Shown here: positions 33,465-41,285 of the stretch, piece by piece | How positions within the stretch are numbered: the first letter of the stretch is position 1 | Layout of the letters: every line of letters starts with the position of its first letter | Assembly: GCF_009696605.1 (NCBI RefSeq) | Contig: NZ_VULR01000003.1 | Coordinates: 62,001 to 126,000 of the forward strand | Direction: 5' to 3' | Source of the DNA: Anaerosalibacter bizertensis | GTDB taxonomy: Bacteria; Bacillota; Clostridia; Tissierellales; Sporanaerobacteraceae | DNA length: 64,000 nt | Notes under the pieces: model-generated | Databases searched by the model: none | What the model was told of the DNA's origin: nothing | Seen by the model: the letters and a program-made list of their open reading frames with translations, nothing else | Program-made: the position numbers and the translations under genes

Positions 33465-34135
33465 TCACTTTAATATTGATTTATCTAATATGGTTATATA
33501 TTTATGGTTATAATCAATAAGTTTCTCTTCCTTCATTTTTCTAAGCTCTCTAAAAAGGGAAGGACGTTGTATTCCAAATTTTTCTGCTAATTCTTTTTTT
33601 GAAATATTTAATTTAATATTGAGATCCTTTTGAGTATAGTATTCGTATGTTAAAAATTCAATTATCTTATCTCTGATACTTTTCATAGATATAAATTTGA
33701 TAGTATCTGTAAGAACCAATGTTTTATCAGATAAGCAGTGAAGAAATCTAACTAAAAATGCTTTATTATTTTGGCAAAGTTCCAGTATGAACCCTCTTTT
33801 AATATGCAAAATTTCAGAATTTGAGGCAGATATTATGGTCATAGGATATTCATTATTATTAGAAAAGGCTAGGTTTCCACCTATAATATCTCCAGAAGAA
33901 AAGGTTGCAACTGTCAATACATCTCCATTTTCCCCTATTCTTTGAACTGCTATAGTCCCGTTTAGCAAAATATCTACAGTGCTACATTTTTCATTTTGAA
34001 TATATATAATAGAATTTTTTTATAGTTTTTAATTTGATAATATTCATATTTAAATAGTTTATTAATTTCATCTGGAGAAAAGTTATTAAATAGATAAGTA
34101 TGACTTATTAGTTCTTTATATTTATTAATAGTCAT
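33465..34135 (-). pseudogene. Crp/Fnr-family regulator (HcpR-like), frameshifted in a poly-A tract
   Basis: The gene opens at ATG 34135 behind GGAGG (MTINKYKELISHTYLFNNFS) and reads 38 codons to a run of seven A on the minus strand (34021-34015), then runs out of frame to a stop. One base back, the frame continues as NSIIYIQNEKCSTVDILLNG into the barrel and HTH domains, ending at 33465 with SKKELAEKFGIQRPSLFREL. Eight A would restore a normal regulator of about 223 residues. The recognition helix QRPSLFREL differs from the FNR type and would suit the GTAAC-N4-GTTAC sites, one of which lies 18 bp upstream of this start. It may be a real null allele, a sequencing error, or a slippage site. Confidence 0.8.
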
Positions 34136-34152
34136 TTTAAAACCTCCAAAAA

Positions 34153-34194
34153 GTAACTATAGTTACTTTTTATTATACCATTATAAATTATAAT
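34153..34194 (+). promoter_or_regulatory. Crp/Fnr-type operator and -10 of the split permease operon
   Basis: GTAAC-TATA-GTTAC at 34153-34166 is a perfect repeat that extends into flanking A5/T5 (34148-34171). TATAAT at 34189-34194 begins 29.5 bp from its centre. The operator also lies just upstream of the divergent HcpR-like gene, where it could act as an autorepressor site. Confidence 0.8.
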
Positions 34195-34226
34195 TAAGAA
34201 GAATTAACTATGGAAGGGGATAGGTT

Positions 34227-34709
34227 ATGGATATATTTACTATAGCACTATGGGTTATTACAGGTATATGGTTTGTTATTTCAATGATAAAGGATAGTGA
34301 GAAAACTTTAAAATCGATGAAAATGTCTAAAAAGATGATGGGAAATATGATAGGTCAAATACTAGGAATATTATTTTTAATAGGACTACTTCTTACATTT
34401 ATTCCACCACATATTATTAAAGAATATTTAGGCAGTTCAAACACTATTATGGCTACTATTATATCAGCTTTAGTAGGTAGCATTACATTAATTCCAGCTT
34501 TTGTTGCTTTTCCATTAGTAGGTTCTATTGTAGATATGGGGGCTAGTATAGTTCCAGCAGTAGCTTTTTTAACTACTTTAACTATGGTAGGTTTTGTGAC
34601 ATTTAATTTAGAAAAGCAGGAATTTGGAAGAAAGTTTGCAATTGCAAGAAACAGTCTAAGTTTTTTAGCTGCATTATTAATTTCAATGGTAATGGGGGCA
34701 ATATTATGA
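34227..34709 (+). CDS. Permease half (ArsP/DUF318-like), N-terminal part
   Basis: A 160-residue membrane protein with about four hydrophobic helices. GQILGILFLIGLLLTFIPPHIIKEYLG and ISALVGSITLIPAFVAFPLVGSIVDMGAS match half of the permease family PF03773 (ArsP/DUF318-like), whose usual members are one chain of about 300 residues. The second half is the next gene, overlapping by ATGA. Family members export metals or organoarsenicals; the substrate here is unknown. It is preceded by a GTAAC operator with a perfect -10, so it should belong to the same stress regulon as hcp. SD AAGGGGA before ATG 34227. Confidence 0.78.
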   Translation: MDIFTIALWVITGIWFVISMIKDSEKTLKSMKMSKKMMGNMIGQILGILFLIGLLLTFIPPHIIKEYLGSSNTIMATIISALVGSITLIPAFVAFPLVGSIVDMGASIVPAVAFLTTLTMVGFVTFNLEKQEFGRKFAIARNSLSFLAALLISMVMGAIL

Positions 34710-35419
34710 TTGAAAAGTTGAAGAAAAATAAATTTTTAGCAACTGTTACTTTAATTTATGGAATATTATTTATAACCAATACAGATAAAGCAGTTTTATC
34801 TGTTAAAAATAGTGGATATTATATAAAAGAGATGCTTATAATCATGCCAGTTGTATTTTTACTTACATCTTTAATAGAAGCTTGGGTGCCTAAAAAAATG
34901 ATAGTTAAACATTTAGGAGATAATTCAGGACTTAAAGGTTATTTTATATCTTTATTACTTGGTAGTGTATCGGCAGGACCTATATATGCAGCTTTTCCAG
35001 TTTGTAAGACTCTTCTTAATAAGGGTGCTAGTATATCTAATATAGTAGTTATATTAAGTGCTTGGGCAGTAATAAAGGTGCCTATGCTTGCAAATGAAGC
35101 TAAATTTTTAGGGCTTAAGTTTATGTTCATAAGATGGATTTTTACGACTATTTCCATTATTATCATGGGATATATAATATCAAAATTGGTTAAACGAGAA
35201 GATATACCTATGGAAGAAGAAAAGATAGAAGAGGATACTATATTATTGAGAAGGGAATATTGTATGGGATGTGGATTGTGTGAAAAAATGAGCCCACAAT
35301 ATTTCAAAGTTGAGAATAAAAAAGCTAAAGTTTTAAATAAGAATATTTCTTATAAAAATAAGAAAAAAGTCAAGGAAGTTCAAGATAAATGTCCAGCAAA
35401 AGCAATCAAAGTAGGATAA
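34706..35419 (+). CDS. Permease half fused to a C-terminal ferredoxin domain
   Basis: A 237-residue protein. Residues 1-165 carry about four membrane helices of the same permease family (GYFISLLLGSVSAGPIYAAFPVCKTLLNKGAS parallels the first gene). After a charged linker, residues 185-237 are a single [4Fe-4S] ferredoxin domain: REYCMGCGLCEKMSPQYFKV and later DKCPAKAIKV. The cluster domain should face the cytoplasm. A redox centre on such a permease is unusual and could gate transport by redox state. ATG 34706 overlaps the stop of the first half in the pattern ATGA, so the two are translationally coupled. Confidence 0.8.
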   Translation: MIEKLKKNKFLATVTLIYGILFITNTDKAVLSVKNSGYYIKEMLIIMPVVFLLTSLIEAWVPKKMIVKHLGDNSGLKGYFISLLLGSVSAGPIYAAFPVCKTLLNKGASISNIVVILSAWAVIKVPMLANEAKFLGLKFMFIRWIFTTISIIIMGYIISKLVKREDIPMEEEKIEEDTILLRREYCMGCGLCEKMSPQYFKVENKKAKVLNKNISYKNKKKVKEVQDKCPAKAIKVG

Positions 35420-35444
35420 CCTATGGGAAACCATAGGTTTTTTA
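35418..35444 (+). terminator. Terminator of the permease operon
   Basis: AACCTATGG-GAAA-CCATAGGTT is followed by a T-run. Confidence 0.92.
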
Positions 35445-35534
35445 TTAATGAGATATTATAACGGAAGATTGAAGATTTAGAAAATTTAATATATAATATG
35501 ATTATATAGATTCCAATAAAAAGGGGTGTAAAAG

Positions 35535-35840
35535 ATGTTAAGATTAAAAAGTAAAAAGGAAGTTCTACAGGAATATGAAAGTAGATATCCAGAATTAGAT
35601 AATTATTTTATGAATGAACTTTCTAAAGAATATGATAGATATGCCGAATTGCTAAAGGATTGTGAAACAAAAGAAGAAGCTTATAAAATATTTAGTAAAG
35701 AGATTAAAGAAAACGAAAAAAGATATAGGGATAATGCAATGTTAAACGGTCTTGAAGCTTCTCTCGATGGTCAATTTATGGAGATTTTAGCTCAATATGG
35801 TTTAATAAAATTTTTTAAAGATAATATACTAGATGATTAG
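35535..35840 (+). CDS. Hypothetical helical protein
   Basis: I do not recognise this 101-residue protein. It is highly charged and predicted helical (KKEVLQEYESRYPELDNYF; KEAYKIFSKEIKENEKRY), with no Cys, no signal peptide and no membrane segment. AAGGGGTG precedes ATG 35535, so it is likely a real gene. It stands alone between the permease operon and a convergent gene. No function is suggested by the context. Confidence 0.7.
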   Translation: MLRLKSKKEVLQEYESRYPELDNYFMNELSKEYDRYAELLKDCETKEEAYKIFSKEIKENEKRYRDNAMLNGLEASLDGQFMEILAQYGLIKFFKDNILDD

Positions 35841-35868
35841 TGTAAAATCAAATTCAGAGAGGAAATAT

Positions 35869-36306
35869 TCACAGTTGACTTTCAATTAATATTTTAAGGT
35901 TTTTTTCAAATTTTAAGTCAGCTTGAATATTTCTTTTTTTAAATTTAGAATATTTTTTATGTTTTCTACGAAACTCTTGATTTAAGTGTCTTCTATTAAG
36001 TAGTCCATCAATATTCTGAGAGCTAATTACAAATCCATTTTGGTTTATACAAAATGCCCCTCTGGAAAGAGCCATAGCTGCTAAACTATAATCTTGTGTA
36101 ATAACTATATCTCCCTTTTTCGCATGGTTAACAATATAAAAATCAGCACTGTCAGGAGTTGGTTCTACAGTAATAATTGTAGCATAATCATCATATATTT
36201 CATGATGATAATTTTTAACCACAATAATTTCTAAATTATATAACTTTGCTATTTTAATGGAAATATCCACTACAGGACATCCATCTCCATCTAATAATAT
36301 TCTCAT
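35869..36306 (-). CDS. YaiI/YqxD family protein (DUF188)
   Basis: A 145-residue protein of the YaiI/YqxD family (NYN/PIN-like fold). It begins MRILLDGDGCPVVDISI and contains DSADFYIVNHAKKGDIVITQDYSLAAMALSRGAFCINQNG and the basic tail RRHLNQEFRRKHKKY. The conserved acidic residues suggest a metal-dependent nuclease, but no activity is established for the family. The length is normal. It is monocistronic on the minus strand. Confidence 0.92.
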   Translation of the reverse strand: MRILLDGDGCPVVDISIKIAKLYNLEIIVVKNYHHEIYDDYATIITVEPTPDSADFYIVNHAKKGDIVITQDYSLAAMALSRGAFCINQNGFVISSQNIDGLLNRRHLNQEFRRKHKKYSKFKKRNIQADLKFEKNLKILIESQL

Positions 36307-36447
36307 AATATCACCAGTTATAATTGTATCATAATTTTAACTATTATTCTGCATATTAAATTTATACTAAATGGGTATATATAAGTATTAAGTTTTGATA
36401 TTCGGGTATAAAGTAAAAAATGGTTATTGGAAAGAGAGGAGATATTG

Positions 36448-37752
36448 ATGGATTATATAAAACAAGTAAAGGAAATAGAAAAATATTTTAAAGATAATGA
36501 AAAGGAAGAAAAAGACTTTAAAATAGGTGTGGAGTTTGAACATTTTATAATAGATAAAGATAGTTTAAAAACCATCTCATACTATGGAGATAATGGAGTA
36601 GAAGAAACGTTAGAAGAATTGGTTTCAAAAGGTTGGAAAGACACATATGAAGGAAAATATCTTCTTGGACTTAATAAAAATGGAACTACTATAACCCTTG
36701 AACCAGGAAGTCAGTTTGAATTAAGTATAGGTGCAAGAAAAGATATAAAGGAGATAGAAAAAGAATATTTTAATGTTCTAAATGAAATAGTCCCTATTTT
36801 AGAAAGAAAAAATCAAGCATTAATTACAATTGGATATCAACCAGAGACTAAAATTTCAGATATAAAAATATTACCAAAACAAAGATATGCTTATATGTAT
36901 GAATATTTTAAGAAGAGAGGAGCATTTGCTCACAATATGATGAAAGGTACTGCTTCTTTACAAGTATCTTTTGATTATAAGTCTGAAGAAGACTATATAA
37001 GAAAGTTTAAATTAGCCAATATTATTTCGCCAGTTATATATGCAATATTTGATAATGCTTTTTACTTTGAAGGAGAAACATGGAATAAGAGGAACTTAAG
37101 AACTCATATATGGGAAAACTGTGACAGCGATAGATGTGGAATAGTAGATATTGCATTAGATAAAGATTTTGGGTATAAGAAATATGCTGAATATATCTTG
37201 AATAGACCACCTATTTTTATTGATGATGGAGAAGAACTTTATTATACAGGCAATAAACCGTATAAAGAAATTTTCAATATAGATGATTATTCAATAGAAG
37301 AACTAGAACATGTTTTAACTATGTTTTTCCCTGATGTACGAACTAAAAAATATGTGGAAGTAAGAATGATGGACTCTGTACCATATCCATTAAATTTCTC
37401 TGCAATTGCGCTTTTAAAGGGAATATTGTATGATGAAAAAAATATTAACAATATTTATAATTATATTGGCGATATAGATATTCTGGATACAAATAAAGCT
37501 AAAGGAGATATAATTGAAAAGGGATTAGATGGAAAGCTAAAAGATAAAACTATTTATGAAATAGCTAAGTATATTATAGAAATAGCAAAGTCTGGATTAA
37601 ACGAAGAAGAAAGAGAATACATTATTCCATTAGAAAAAATGATAAGTGAAAAGAAAACACCTTATGATATAACAAGGGATAAAGATAGTATAAGTAAAAA
37701 AGAAGCTTTAGATTGGTGTATTGTAAATAATTTAGTTAATATAGAAAAATAG
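36448..37752 (+). CDS. gshA: Glutamate-cysteine ligase
   Basis: About 434 residues of the GCS2/plant-type gamma-glutamylcysteine synthetase family: IGVEFEHFIID near the start, TITLEPGSQFELSIG, GYQPETKISDIKILPKQRYAYMYEYF, MMKGTASLQVSFDY and YVEVRMMDSVPYPLNFS. It joins glutamate and cysteine, the first step of glutathione synthesis, and would give gamma-glutamylcysteine or glutathione as the cell thiol. No glutathione synthetase (gshB) gene is adjacent; the ddl gene 5.4 kb away is a D-Ala ligase. ATG 36448 follows AGAGAGGAGAT; earlier in-frame UUG codons lack a site. Confidence 0.88.
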   Translation: MDYIKQVKEIEKYFKDNEKEEKDFKIGVEFEHFIIDKDSLKTISYYGDNGVEETLEELVSKGWKDTYEGKYLLGLNKNGTTITLEPGSQFELSIGARKDIKEIEKEYFNVLNEIVPILERKNQALITIGYQPETKISDIKILPKQRYAYMYEYFKKRGAFAHNMMKGTASLQVSFDYKSEEDYIRKFKLANIISPVIYAIFDNAFYFEGETWNKRNLRTHIWENCDSDRCGIVDIALDKDFGYKKYAEYILNRPPIFIDDGEELYYTGNKPYKEIFNIDDYSIEELEHVLTMFFPDVRTKKYVEVRMMDSVPYPLNFSAIALLKGILYDEKNINNIYNYIGDIDILDTNKAKGDIIEKGLDGKLKDKTIYEIAKYIIEIAKSGLNEEEREYIIPLEKMISEKKTPYDITRDKDSISKKEALDWCIVNNLVNIEK

Positions 37753-37777
37753 TGGTATTTAAATACCACTATTTTTA
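37751..37777 (+). terminator. Terminator after gshA
   Basis: AGTGGTATTT is followed by its exact complement AAATACCACT and then ATTTTT. Confidence 0.85.
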
Positions 37778-37840
37778 CCTATTTACAAAGTAATATTTTA
37801 GCTATACAATTTAAATTAAAAGGCATAGGATGGTGTTAGT

Positions 37841-38260
37841 ATGAAAAGTAAGAGTACAGAAATTGCAAAGGCAGCTATTAAATTAGCTGTATCCACTAGA
37901 GAAGAAGAAAAAAGACTAATTAAAGAATTTGAAAAAAAGAATATAAAATCTACAGCTGTAGATATAGGTGGAGATTTAATCAATTCAATTCCAACAATAA
38001 TAGAAAGAGCACTAGTAGCTTCCAAAAAAACAGGGATTATAAGAGAAGAGCATGTCTATGAAGGAGCAGTGGCAGGAGCAACCAAAGATGCTATAAGCCA
38101 AGTAGATTCTAAAGCAATGGGACTTAATTTTGGTGGAAAAATAGGCATAGCTAGGTATGGAGAACATCTTGCTGTATGTATATTTATAAGTATCGGATTG
38201 TTACATCTAAATGATTTGGCAATAGGGGTAGGTCATAGATCAATACCTCCAATAGACTAA
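37841..38260 (+). CDS. HutP-family RNA-binding antiterminator-like protein
   Basis: A 139-residue protein matching the HutP family: IAKAAIKLAVSTREEEKRLIKEFEKK at the N-terminus, TAVDIGGDLINSIPTIIERALVASKKTGII, the metal/ligand region REEHVYEGAVAGATKDAI, and the C-terminal strands AVCIFISIGLLHLNDLAIGVGHRSI. B. subtilis HutP is a hexamer that binds L-histidine and Mg2+ and then clusters of UAG triplets in the hut leader, preventing termination. No hut catabolic genes are nearby. Instead the next operon is an ABC transporter with UAG-triplet clusters in its leader. Family assignment is good; the regulatory link is inferred. Confidence 0.85.
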   Translation: MKSKSTEIAKAAIKLAVSTREEEKRLIKEFEKKNIKSTAVDIGGDLINSIPTIIERALVASKKTGIIREEHVYEGAVAGATKDAISQVDSKAMGLNFGGKIGIARYGEHLAVCIFISIGLLHLNDLAIGVGHRSIPPID

Positions 38261-38292
38261 ATATATAATTTGATTTTTTAAAATTAATATTA

Positions 38293-38321
38293 TTGACAAA
38301 GTATGTTTAAAAGTTTATAAT
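38293..38321 (+). promoter_or_regulatory. Consensus sigma-A promoter of the ABC transporter operon
   Basis: TTGACA (38293-38298), 17 bp, TATAAT (38316-38321): a perfect consensus promoter. Transcription should start near 38328, so the UAG clusters fall in the first 20-75 nt of the RNA. Confidence 0.9.
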
Positions 38322-38344
38322 ATTTAGCATATTTAGTTTTTAAA

Positions 38345-38402
38345 GTAGTTTGGTAGAACAGTAGCTAGCCTTTGGGCTAAAAGTAGAATGGTAGGTTTTT
38401 AG
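38345..38402 (+). promoter_or_regulatory. Two clusters of UAG triplets flanking a small hairpin (HutP-like RNA site)
   Basis: TAG occurs at 38346, 38354 and 38362, then at 38384, 38392 and 38400: three triplets at exactly 8-nt period, a 19-nt gap, and three more at the same period. Five of the six are GTAG. The gap contains TAGCC-TTTG-GGCTA (38366-38379), a 5-bp hairpin. HutP of B. subtilis recognises two groups of three UAG triplets on either side of a stem. A HutP-family gene lies immediately upstream. Confidence 0.7.
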
Positions 38403-38439
38403 AAGTCAAAAATAAATATGAAATTAGGAGGACGGTAGC

Positions 38440-39441
38440 ATGGTAGGAAAAAAATGTGCTAGTCTAAGTAAATGCTTAGGCTTTATTTTGTTATTCACAG
38501 TAATCTTGTCTTTAAGTGGATGTTCATCCACCCAATCTAAAGAAATGATCTCAATAGGAATTAGCCAAATTGTGGAGCATCCTGCATTAGATAGTGCAAG
38601 GGATGGTTTTGTTGATGCTTTAAAAGAAAAAGGCTATGAAGATGGAAAAAATATTGATATTGATATTCAATTAGCTCAAGGGGATATGGCCTTGACTAAG
38701 ACGATATCTGATAATTTTGTTTCCCAGAACAAAGATTTAATATTGGCTATCTCTACTCAGTCAGCTCAATCAGCTCTCCAATCTACTAATGAAACACCAA
38801 TACTTTTTACAGCAATTACAGATCCTATTTCAGCAGGATTAGTAAAAGATATGGATAATCCTGATGGAAATATAACAGGTACTACTGATATGGCACCTAT
38901 AGATAAGCAGCTTGAACTAGGAAAGAAGCTTTTTCCAAACACAAAGAAGGTGGGAATTATCTACAATACAAGTGAGGTAAATTCTCATGTTCAAGTAGAT
39001 AAAGCTAAGGAAATTTCTAAAAGTATGGGAATTGATATAGTAGAAATTCCTGTTACAAATTCATCAGAAATAGATCCGGCTTTAAATTCAAAAATAAAAG
39101 AAATAGATTTTTTATTTCTGCCATCAGATAATTTAATAGCTTCTAGTATGCCTATTATTTCTAAAATTGCTGTAGAAAACAAAGTAGGTACAATAGGTGT
39201 AGATGAACCTATGGTTAAAAATGGAGCTTTAGCATGTGAAGGTGTAGATTACTATAAACTTGGATATGAAACAGGCCTTATGGCTGTTAATATATTAGAA
39301 GGCAAGGATATAAAAGATATTCCTGTTTCTACGTTGAAAGAAACGCAATTAACAATAAATGAAAAAATAGCAAAAGAGCTTGAACTAGATATATCAGAAG
39401 ATATATTAAGGCAAGGGAATATAATAAAGGAGGGTGAATAA
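38440..39441 (+). CDS. ABC transporter substrate-binding lipoprotein (TrpX/PF04392 type)
   Basis: A 333-residue lipoprotein, lipobox LSGC with Cys28. The body belongs to the TrpX-like family of the BmpA/RbsB-fold substrate-binding proteins: ISIGISQIVEHPALDSARDGF, LILAISTQSAQSAL, PILFTAITDPISAGLV, KKVGIIYNTSEVNS and GALACEGVDYYKLGYETG. Characterised relatives bind tryptophan or tyrosine. It should be tethered outside the membrane and feed the permease encoded next. SD AGGAGG precedes ATG 38440. A HutP-like leader suggests that the ligand may be an amino acid such as histidine, but the sequence alone does not settle this. Confidence 0.9.
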   Translation: MVGKKCASLSKCLGFILLFTVILSLSGCSSTQSKEMISIGISQIVEHPALDSARDGFVDALKEKGYEDGKNIDIDIQLAQGDMALTKTISDNFVSQNKDLILAISTQSAQSALQSTNETPILFTAITDPISAGLVKDMDNPDGNITGTTDMAPIDKQLELGKKLFPNTKKVGIIYNTSEVNSHVQVDKAKEISKSMGIDIVEIPVTNSSEIDPALNSKIKEIDFLFLPSDNLIASSMPIISKIAVENKVGTIGVDEPMVKNGALACEGVDYYKLGYETGLMAVNILEGKDIKDIPVSTLKETQLTINEKIAKELELDISEDILRQGNIIKEGE

Positions 39442-39442
39442 T

Positions 39443-40333
39443 ATGGATGGTTTTTTACTTAGCATCCTCCAACAAAGTTTTATTTTCTCCATTATGGTTA
39501 TGGGAGTATATATAACTTACAAGATACTTAACTTTCCAGATCTTTCTGCAGATGGTAGTTTTACATTGGGAGCCAGTGTATCTGCTGCACTAATAATTAA
39601 AGGAGTAAATCCATATATTTCCCTGGTAATTGCAATGTTAGCAGGAGGGGTAGCTGGAGCTATGACTGGATTTTTAAATGTGAAGCTAAAAATAAAGGAT
39701 ATTCTTTCTGGTATTTTAGTTATGGTAGGATTATATTCTATAAACCTTAGGATAATGGGGGTTTCAAATGTATCCCTTTTTAATTACGAAACTATATTTT
39801 CTAATGGAAATATTATGTTTATAAATTTTTTTATATTAATTTTGTCTGCAGTATTATTTACATTATTTTTCAAAACAAAATTAGGATATGTAATGAAAGG
39901 TACTGGAGATAATGAAAATATGATTATATCTTTAGGATTAGATACAGGGAAAATTAAGATATTAGCCCTTTCAATATCTAATGGAATGATAGCTTTATCT
40001 GGTGGTATATTAGCCCAGTATCAAGGTTTTAGTGATATAAATATGGGAACTGGAACTGTAGTTATGGGTCTTGCTTCAATAGTTCTCGCCTATTCTATAT
40101 TTAGGAATATACCTTTTTTAAATGCTAGTGTTCTATGTATAATAGGTACTTTTTTATATAGAACAAGTATAGCTTTAAGTTTAAAATTAGGTTTTAACCC
40201 AAGTGATTTAAAGCTTATTAGTGCTATTATTGTAATAATTGCTCTTACTTTTGGTAATGAATCCATTTCATTAAAGAAGTCATTTAAGCTTAAAAGAGGG
40301 TTACAGGGTATTTTTCAATCTAAAATAAGTTAA
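39443..40333 (+). CDS. ABC transporter permease (TrpY type)
   Basis: A 296-residue membrane protein with about eight helices. MGVYITYKILNFPDLSADGSFTLGASVSAALI is the signature start of the branched-chain/TrpY-like permease family, and GTGDNENMIISLGLDTGKIKILAL is the cytoplasmic coupling region that meets the ATPase. It is the only permease in the operon and probably works as a homodimer. ATG 39443 follows AAGGAGG (39427-39433) and lies directly after the stop of the binding-protein gene; the in-frame GUG at 39434 is part of that site's spacing and is less likely. Confidence 0.92.
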   Translation: MDGFLLSILQQSFIFSIMVMGVYITYKILNFPDLSADGSFTLGASVSAALIIKGVNPYISLVIAMLAGGVAGAMTGFLNVKLKIKDILSGILVMVGLYSINLRIMGVSNVSLFNYETIFSNGNIMFINFFILILSAVLFTLFFKTKLGYVMKGTGDNENMIISLGLDTGKIKILALSISNGMIALSGGILAQYQGFSDINMGTGTVVMGLASIVLAYSIFRNIPFLNASVLCIIGTFLYRTSIALSLKLGFNPSDLKLISAIIVIIALTFGNESISLKKSFKLKRGLQGIFQSKIS

Positions 40334-40349
40334 TGGATAGGTGATGAAT

Positions 40350-41126
40350 ATGCTTCAACTAGAAAATATTTCAAAGACTTTTAATAAAGGAAGTATTAAT
40401 GAAAATAAGGTATTTGATAATTTCAATATAAATATAGATAATGGGGATTTTGTTTGTGTAGTTGGAAGTAATGGAGCAGGAAAATCAACTTTTTTAAATA
40501 TTGTTTCAGGAAAAGTTCCAGTTGATAGTGGCAGAATTACTTTAGATAAGTTGGATATAACCAGAGAAAAAGAATTTGAAAGATGTAAGAAAATATCTAG
40601 AATTTTTCAGGATCCATCCTTGGGAACTATTCCATCTATGACCATATATGAAAATATGTCTATAGCAGAGAATAAAGGAAATAGTTTTGGGCTTTCTTTT
40701 CTTAAAGAGAAGAAAAAAGAAAAACATTTTAAAGAACTATTAGAGGTTTTTGATCTAGGACTTGAAGACAAACTTCATAACCCTGTTTCTCAATTATCTG
40801 GAGGGCAAAGACAATCTTTAGCTTTGCTTATTGCAGCACTTGGGAATCCAGAGCTTCTACTTCTAGATGAACATACAGCTGCATTAGATCCTAAAACTTC
40901 TGAAATAGTCATGGATATTACTAATAAAATAGTTAAAGAAAAAAATCTAACCACATTAATGATAACTCATAATATAGATCATGCTATTAAATATGGGAAT
41001 AGAATTGTAATGTTTCATAGAGGGGAGATATTGATAGATTTATCTGGAGAAGAAAAGGAAAGATTAACAAAGGAAAAACTATTGTCACTATTTAAAGATA
41101 TGAATGATAGAAGCTTTTTTAGTTAA
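40350..41126 (+). CDS. ABC transporter ATP-binding protein (TrpZ type)
   Basis: About 258 residues with a complete nucleotide-binding domain: Walker A GSNGAGKST near residue 41, Q-loop RIFQDPSLGTI, signature LSGGQRQSL, Walker B LLLLDEHTAALDP and switch MITHN. The LDEHTAALDPKT form is typical of ATPases of the TrpXYZ-like systems. It drives the transporter formed with the two preceding gene products. AGGTGA precedes ATG 40350; ATG 40344 and GUG 40341 are alternatives. Last gene of the operon, followed by a strong terminator. Confidence 0.93.
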   Translation: MLQLENISKTFNKGSINENKVFDNFNINIDNGDFVCVVGSNGAGKSTFLNIVSGKVPVDSGRITLDKLDITREKEFERCKKISRIFQDPSLGTIPSMTIYENMSIAENKGNSFGLSFLKEKKKEKHFKELLEVFDLGLEDKLHNPVSQLSGGQRQSLALLIAALGNPELLLLDEHTAALDPKTSEIVMDITNKIVKEKNLTTLMITHNIDHAIKYGNRIVMFHRGEILIDLSGEEKERLTKEKLLSLFKDMNDRSFFS

Positions 41127-41128
41127 AA

Positions 41129-41178
41129 TAAATAGGGCAAATAAGAAATTGTTAGTAATTTTTTATTTGCCCTATTTA
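41129..41178 (+). terminator. Terminator of the ABC transporter operon
   Basis: AAATAGGGCAAATAA pairs with TTATTTGCCCTATTT over a loop of about 17 nt. Confidence 0.88.
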
Positions 41179-41285
41179 ATATTATCTATTTCTATAGGTA
41201 TATTTATTTTTATAATACTTTATAATTTTGTGATAGAATATATTTATGTGATAATAGAAAAATAAAGTATTGGGAGGTTGAATAC

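Noticed and set aside
38322-38439. T-box leader for the TrpXYZ-like transporter
   Set aside because: The leader is only about 110 nt and has neither the T-box core sequence nor a terminator/antiterminator pair; UAG arrays explain it better.
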